Shown here: one piece after another, positions 63,458-64,000 of the stretch
Position numbering within the stretch: the first letter of the stretch is position 1
How the letters are laid out: every line of letters begins with the position of its first letter
From: CAZJAH01 sp964544155
Lineage (GTDB): Bacteria; Bacteroidota; Ignavibacteria; Kapaibacteriales; UBA2268
Assembly (NCBI GenBank): GCA_964544155.1
Contig: CAZJAH010000011.1
Location: forward strand, 1 to 64,000
DNA length: 64,000 nucleotides
Direction: 5' to 3'
Made by a program: the position numbers and the translations under genes
Notes under the pieces: model-generated
What the model was told of the DNA's origin: nothing
Database searches by the model: none
Seen by the model: the letters and a program-made list of their open reading frames with translations, nothing else

Positions 63458-64000
63458 TGGATAAGCTCTTTTCACTGGAAGGCAGGGTAGCAGTAGTTAC
63501 AGGAGCTTTAGGCCTTATAGGAAGGAAGCACTGTGAAGCTCTAAATGAAGCCGGTGCCAGGATAGTTGTTACTGACCTGAATGGCGGGGAATCCCGGGCA
63601 TTTGCTGATGAGCTTAAAGATTCAACCGGGTATAGCTGCGATATTACAGATAAGCAGTCTATCCTGGAATTGAATAAAGAGATCCTCAGCGAATTTGGCC
63701 GTATAGATGTGCTGGTAAATAATGCCGCCATTAATGACATGTTAGAAAACCCGGTATCGGCAAGAGAAGATTCCAAATTTGAGAATTATCCTGTTGAGCT
63801 TTTCAGAAAAGTACTGGATGTAAATGTTACAGGTATGTTCCTATGCTCTCAGATACTTGGCAGCACCATGCTCGAGCAGGGCAAGGGGAGCATCATAAAT
63901 ATTGCATCAACATACGGCGTTACGGCTCCCGACCAAAACCTTTACAAAAAAGACGACGGCACACAGCCATTTTATAAATCAGCGGCATATCCTACGGCCA
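63457..64000 (+). CDS. SDR-family oxidoreductase, 3' end beyond window
   Basis: The ATG at 63457 overlaps the aminotransferase stop (TGATG). The 181 visible residues read as a classical SDR: VAVVTGALGLIGRKHCEAL with the NAD(P) glycine motif, DITDKQS, DVLVNNAAIN, and GSIINIASTYG with the active-site Ser. The Tyr-x3-Lys pair begins to appear around SAAYPTA, where a Lys would lie just past the edge. It likely oxidises or reduces the sugar intermediate of this operon. The frame runs off the window. Confidence 0.85.
   Translation, partial: MDKLFSLEGRVAVVTGALGLIGRKHCEALNEAGARIVVTDLNGGESRAFADELKDSTGYSCDITDKQSILELNKEILSEFGRIDVLVNNAAINDMLENPVSAREDSKFENYPVELFRKVLDVNVTGMFLCSQILGSTMLEQGKGSIINIASTYGVTAPDQNLYKKDDGTQPFYKSAAYPTA

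Noticed and set aside
1..64000. Prophage, transposase or secretion-system island
   Set aside because: No integrase, transposase, capsid or tail genes were recognised anywhere in the window.

Overview
The window is a chromosomal segment of about 42% G+C from a Bacteroidota/FCB-group bacterium, probably a metagenome-assembled genome. Four things point to this group: a C-terminal type IX secretion (T9SS) sorting domain, a TonB receptor paired with a DUF4249-type lipoprotein, promoter-like TTTG/TAnnTTTG boxes, and few strong Shine-Dalgarno sites. The exact lineage (Bacteroidia, Ignavibacteria, Kapabacteria-like) cannot be settled from the sequence alone. Two runs of exactly 100 N are scaffold gaps. 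Each is flanked by identical 53-55 nt ends, so the true sequence there is uncertain. No insertion sequence, prophage, CRISPR array or rRNA was seen.

Layout. 1-5129: end of a T9SS-exported beta-propeller protein, then threonine aldolase, a hotdog thioesterase and a family 3 glycosidase. 5213-22897: a surface-polysaccharide locus. It has dTDP-glucose dehydratase, UDP-HexNAc dehydrogenase and 2-epimerase, Wza-like export protein, Wzi-like barrel, several glycosyltransferases, a WbaP/WcaJ-type initiating transferase, a GT2 fused to a degenerate initiating-transferase-like region, accA, a Nudix hydrolase, an outer-membrane barrel, an ATP-grasp enzyme and an epimerase. 23013-27080: an OmpA-family protein and dxs. 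27117-27469: tRNA-Lys with promoter, tandem repeat, gap and terminator. 27548-30678: DUF4249 lipoprotein and TonB receptor. 30819-31187: a decayed leucine-rich-repeat gene.

31196-50176 is mostly housekeeping: FKBP isomerase, queA, htpG, ftsY, a pgsA/symporter/epimerase operon, an rRNA methyltransferase, plsY-gpsA, a PorE-like OmpA protein, a quinone oxidoreductase, rplU-rpmA, and tRNA-Leu-tig-clpP-clpX. The trigger factor has an unusual His/Asp/Glu-rich tandem-repeat tail. 50329-57615: hydroxysqualene dehydroxylase, an unknown protein, PEP synthase, and a four-subunit 2-oxoacid:ferredoxin oxidoreductase. This last pair fits reversible, ferredoxin-linked central carbon metabolism.

57616-58483 is a long non-coding region with inverted and direct repeats. 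58484-64000 is a tight operon running off the window: a GT-B-like protein, SpsF-like cytidylyltransferase, split transketolase, class III aminotransferase and an SDR. It looks like a pathway for an unusual nucleotide-activated sugar and is the best candidate here for an undescribed system.
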